16,266 bases of DNA from JAFAVN01 sp036378375 (GTDB lineage: Bacteria; Verrucomicrobiota; Verrucomicrobiia; Chthoniobacterales; JAFAMB01). The DNA is taken from NCBI GenBank assembly GCA_036378375.1, contig DASUWQ010000080.1:1-16266 (forward strand), written 5' to 3'. Below, piece after piece: positions 13,553-16,266 of the stretch (its first letter is position 1; each line of letters opens with the position of its first letter). A model generated the notes under the pieces. That model worked only from the letters and a program-made list of their open reading frames with translations, ran no database searches and was not told where the DNA came from. The position numbers and the translations under genes were made by a program.

Positions 13553-13923
13553 TGGCTAATTTGTATATCCCCGCGGTTCCGATCACTTGTCAACCCACTT
13601 CTTGAAGTCAGGTGAAAAGTAAAAGACCCCGTGAAAGGTGAAAAATAAAAGGTAGTAAGCCTCACGTTCGTTCCCGCCCAGGAGTATTAGCGCACAAGCC
13701 CGCCCACACCACATACAAGTCCTATCGGTCCCATTCGTAACCTCACCCAGACCGCGAGATCCGCCCACAGACAGTGCCACACCCAGACGCCCACCAACCT
13801 TTCACTTTTCACCTATCACCTTTCACCCTGCACTGTTCACTGCTTACTGCTTACTGTTTACTCCTGACGTTTCCCCTTGCGCGTGTTTCCATTTAATCCC
13901 AGCTTGGTCGTTTTCCACCACTA
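13553..13923. repeat. Divergent gap with inverted heptamer tracts around a C-rich core
   Basis: Tract 13610-13652 reads as 7-bp units AGGTGAA, AAGTAAA, GTGAAAG, GTGAAAA. Tract 13801-13863 is nine in-phase heptamers from TTCACTT, TTCACCT and ATCACCT to CTTACTG twice and TTTACTC. The first is the reverse complement in kind of the start of the second. Between them, 13653-13797 is C-rich with shorter units (AAGTCCTAT, CGGTCCCAT; CGCCCACA). No gene was found; short minus-strand frames here have no family features. Promoters of the epimerase and of the minus-strand operon must lie in or beside these tracts. Confidence 0.7.
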
Positions 13924-14868
13924 ATGAAAATCTTGGTCACAGGCGGTGCTGGTTTCATCGGTTCACATCTAGTCGATGTGCTCATCGCTCGTGGCGATTC
14001 CGTCGTCGTAATCGACGATTTCAACGACTTTTACGACCCTGAGGTCAAACGTTCTAACCTGCGGAAAACACCGGCCAAGATCTTCTCTGCCGATGTCTGT
14101 GACTCCGACCAGATCAAAACCATTGTTCAATCAGAGCGCCCCGATGTCATTGTTCATCTCGCCGCTCGCGCCGGCGTCCGACCCTCGGTTTTGTGCCCGG
14201 AACTCTATCTTAAGACCAACATATTCGGGACATTCAATCTGCTGGAAGCCGCTAAATCCGCCGGGATCAGGAAGTTCGTTTTTGCTTCCAGCTCCTCCGT
14301 TTACGGCGCTACCCGCCAACTCCCATTTCGCGAAGACCAGGTGTTAGTGCAGACCCTCAGCCCATACGCCAGCAGCAAACTCGCCGGCGAACAGCTCTGC
14401 TCGAATTACTCGCATCTGCATGGGTTAAAAGTGGTTTGCCTCCGTTTCTTTACCGTCTACGGACCAAGACAGCGCCCCGATCTTTCCATCCACAAATTCA
14501 CCCGTCTTATCGCCAACGGGAAACCAATCGAAGTCTATGGAGACGGCACCGTCCGTCGCGATTTTACCTTCATTGACGACACCATCCAAGGAGTCGTAAA
14601 CGCAATCGATTTTGAAGGGTCTCCATTTGAAATCTTTAATCTTGGCGAAAATCAGACGATCGAGCTGAACGAGGTCATACGCTTGATCGAAAAAGCGCTC
14701 GGTAAATCCGCCGTGATCGACTATCAGCCTCCTGCTCCCGGCGATATGCCGCAAACCTACGCCGATATATCTAAGGCTAGCCGCCTCCTCAACTATCGGC
14801 CCACCACCCTAATCGAAGACGGAATCCCTCGTTTCGTTGATTGGTTTCAATCGATTGCCAAGCTATGA
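13924..14868 (+). CDS. NAD-dependent epimerase/dehydratase, UDP-glucuronate 4-epimerase-like
   Basis: This 314-residue short-chain (extended SDR) enzyme acts on nucleotide sugars, probably interconverting UDP-glucuronate and UDP-galacturonate for surface polysaccharide. The Rossmann NAD motif TGGAGFIGSH is at 6-15. The catalytic residues are in FASSSSVYG (120-128, Ser124) and SPYASSK (146-152, Tyr148 and Lys152). The segment FFTVYGPRQRPDLSIHKF (175-192), followed by VYGDGTVRRDFTFIDDTI, is the wording of the UDP-glucuronate epimerase subgroup. Substrate remains inferred; UDP-glucose 4-epimerase is the alternative. Its TGA overlaps the ATG of the next gene (ATGA), so the two are translationally coupled. 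No ribosome binding site is obvious. Confidence 0.88.
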   Translation: MKILVTGGAGFIGSHLVDVLIARGDSVVVIDDFNDFYDPEVKRSNLRKTPAKIFSADVCDSDQIKTIVQSERPDVIVHLAARAGVRPSVLCPELYLKTNIFGTFNLLEAAKSAGIRKFVFASSSSVYGATRQLPFREDQVLVQTLSPYASSKLAGEQLCSNYSHLHGLKVVCLRFFTVYGPRQRPDLSIHKFTRLIANGKPIEVYGDGTVRRDFTFIDDTIQGVVNAIDFEGSPFEIFNLGENQTIELNEVIRLIEKALGKSAVIDYQPPAPGDMPQTYADISKASRLLNYRPTTLIEDGIPRFVDWFQSIAKL

Positions 14869-15971
14869 GCCCGATCGAGTCCGTTACCGAGTTGTGTCGC
14901 GCTCTGGTTCGTATTCCTAGCGAGAATCCCTCCGGCGCCCCCGACAGCGCGGGCGAAGAAGCCGTTGGCCGATTCGTCGGCGAATTTTTGAGCGCTCACG
15001 GCGCTTCTGTCGAATTCGAATACATTGCCGAAGGCCGCCCAAATGTGTATGGCTGGTTCCCTAGGCCACCCGCTGCTAAGACAACCATCCTGTTTGCGCC
15101 GCACTTGGACACGGTGCCGGCGCGCGGAATGACGATCGATCCATTTAAAGGCGATATTGTCGACGGCCGTCTACTTGGACGCGGCGCCACCGACACCAAA
15201 GGCCCAATGGCCGCAATGTTATGGGCACTCACAACCACCGATCTATCGAAACTGAATGTGGCGGTCGGGTTCGTCGGACTCGCGGACGAAGAAGCCGATC
15301 AACTCGGGTCTAAGGTCGCTGCCAGGCGACGCCAAGCCGATTTCGTTGTGGTCGCCGAGCCCACCGATCTAAACGTTGTCTACACCCACAAAGGCACCGC
15401 TTGGATGCAACTAGACGCTAAAGGAAAAGCGGTCCACGCCGCCGCCCCTGACGCCGGAATCAACGCGATCGAACTTCTGACCCAGGCCTTTGCCGCCCTA
15501 AAAAAAGAATTCCCCAGCCTCTGCCCTGCTCCCGCCAATGAGACCCTGGGTAGGCCAACCATCAGCTTAGGCACCATTAGCGGCGGCGTGAAAATCAATG
15601 TCGTCCCTGACCATTGCCGAGCCGAGATCGACATCCGCACCGTTCCCGGTCAGGAAGAAATGGTATCAGCAGTTCAGTCATTTCTCTCCCAACGATTTCC
15701 CGACGTCCAAGCCAGTCCGCTAAAAGTATCCCAACCCCTTTACACTGACCCTTCTCATTCGATTATCGAAAAATTCGTGGCTCTCGGTTCCCAACGGATC
15801 GGAGTCCCCTGGTTTTGCGATGCCGCATTTTTCACCCAGCAAAACACCCCCGCCATCGCCATAGGTCCCGGTAGCATTAAACAAGCTCATACCTGCGACG
15901 AGTTCATCGAGATCCACGACCTGGAACGAGGCGCCAATTTCTTCCGCTCCTTCCTAAATTCGTTCACCTAG
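14865..15971 (+). CDS. M20-family metallohydrolase (ArgE/DapE-like deacylase)
   Basis: This is a 368-residue zinc-dependent amidohydrolase that removes acyl groups from amino acids or cleaves small peptides. Metal-site motifs are FAPHLDT (His80, with Asp82), GRGATDTKGP (Asp110), ADEEAD (Glu142 and Glu143), VVAEPTD (Glu165) and GPGSIKQAHTCDE (His342). A dimerisation domain covers about 174-285, with KAVHAAAP (His191) and IDIRTVPG. It resembles acetylornithine deacetylase and succinyl-diaminopimelate desuccinylase about equally; the real substrate cannot be read from sequence. ATG at 14865, overlapping the epimerase stop, was preferred to an upstream TTG at 14841. No arginine or lysine pathway genes are nearby. 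Confidence 0.88.
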   Translation: MSPIESVTELCRALVRIPSENPSGAPDSAGEEAVGRFVGEFLSAHGASVEFEYIAEGRPNVYGWFPRPPAAKTTILFAPHLDTVPARGMTIDPFKGDIVDGRLLGRGATDTKGPMAAMLWALTTTDLSKLNVAVGFVGLADEEADQLGSKVAARRRQADFVVVAEPTDLNVVYTHKGTAWMQLDAKGKAVHAAAPDAGINAIELLTQAFAALKKEFPSLCPAPANETLGRPTISLGTISGGVKINVVPDHCRAEIDIRTVPGQEEMVSAVQSFLSQRFPDVQASPLKVSQPLYTDPSHSIIEKFVALGSQRIGVPWFCDAAFFTQQNTPAIAIGPGSIKQAHTCDEFIEIHDLERGANFFRSFLNSFT

Positions 15972-16048
15972 GCCTCCGCTTCGCTCCAGCTTAGGCTAAC
16001 CTCTCGCCATTCACTTCTCACTTCTCACCTCTCACTCATAGAGTAGCT
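15972..16048. repeat. Short gap with TTCTCAC heptamers
   Basis: Units CCATTCA, CTTCTCA, CTTCTCA and CCTCTCA run in 7-bp phase at 16008-16035, just ahead of proS. They are of the same kind as the tract at 13801-13863. Confidence 0.6.
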
Positions 16049-16266
16049 ATGTCAGGATCACCCCAAAAGACCGCCATCTCTCCCACCCGCGCAGAAGATT
16101 TCCCCGAGTGGTACCAGCAGGTCGTCCGCGCCGCCGATTTAGCGGAAAACTCGGATGTCCGTGGTTGCATGGTGATCAAACCGTGGGGCTTCGGCATGTG
16201 GGAAAACATCCAGCGCCATCTCGACCGGATGTTCAAAGACACCGGCCATCGCAATGCCTACTTCCC
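16049..16266 (+). CDS. proS: Prolyl-tRNA synthetase, archaeal/eukaryotic type (5' part only)
   Basis: The frame is open from the ATG at 16049 to the window end (72 codons). It begins MSGSPQKTAISPTRAEDFPE and continues WYQQVVRAADLAENSDVRGC, then MVIKPWGFGMWENIQRHLD. This matches the N-terminus of the class II ProS of the ProS type 3 (archaeal/eukaryotic-like) group, which charges tRNA-Pro and lacks the inserted editing domain of the E. coli type. The motif 2/3 catalytic parts are outside the window. It follows the M20 gene by 77 bp on the same strand. Confidence 0.92.
   Translation, partial: MSGSPQKTAISPTRAEDFPEWYQQVVRAADLAENSDVRGCMVIKPWGFGMWENIQRHLDRMFKDTGHRNAYF

Noticed and set aside
13583..13780. 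Short minus-strand frames in the epimerase-side gap
   Set aside because: They cross the heptamer tract and C-rich core, and no domain or start signal supports them.

Overview
The window looks like chromosomal DNA of a Verrucomicrobiota bacterium, probably of the soil Spartobacteria/Chthoniobacterales type. This is an inference. It rests on moderately GC-rich genes with few clear Shine-Dalgarno sites, an archaeal/eukaryotic-type prolyl-tRNA synthetase, scattered housekeeping genes in short mixed-strand operons, and intergenic gaps packed with short tandem repeats of 7-10 bp units. No rRNA, tRNA, transposase, phage gene or CRISPR array was seen.

Layout. (1) 1-1322: two nearly identical ABC-transporter ATPase genes of the peptide-uptake type face away from each other across a 348-bp repeat-rich gap. 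The left copy is cut by the window edge. (2) 1338-2516: a RodA-type SEDS peptidoglycan polymerase. (3) 2735-3547 (minus): an orphan ABC-2 permease. (4) 3805-8138 (minus): an mfd -> SurA/PpiC-type peptidyl-prolyl isomerase operon closed by a strong UUCG-loop terminator. (5) 8265-9707 (minus): an NtrC-family sigma-54 activator whose receiver domain has Glu at the phosphorylation site. (6) 9994-10722 (plus): uppS. (7) 10882-12177 (minus): purA, with a terminator-like hairpin directly ahead of its start. (8) 12514-13552 (minus): a small membrane protein, trxA and tatA, ended by an intrinsic terminator. (9) 13924-15971 (plus): a UDP-glucuronate-epimerase-like protein translationally coupled to an M20 (ArgE/DapE-like) deacylase. 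(10) 16049-end: the start of proS.

Functionally the genes are mostly core: cell wall (rodA, uppS), envelope protein folding and export (SurA-like protein, tatA), redox (trxA), DNA repair coupled to transcription (mfd), purine synthesis (purA), surface sugar nucleotides (epimerase) and translation (proS).

The less ordinary content is in the gaps. At least four families of short tandem repeat occur there, and several are placed as inverted pairs around 90-150 bp. Other points for a second look are the inverted ABC gene duplication, the purA leader, the Asp-to-Glu receiver, and a REP-like element inside the mfd reading frame.
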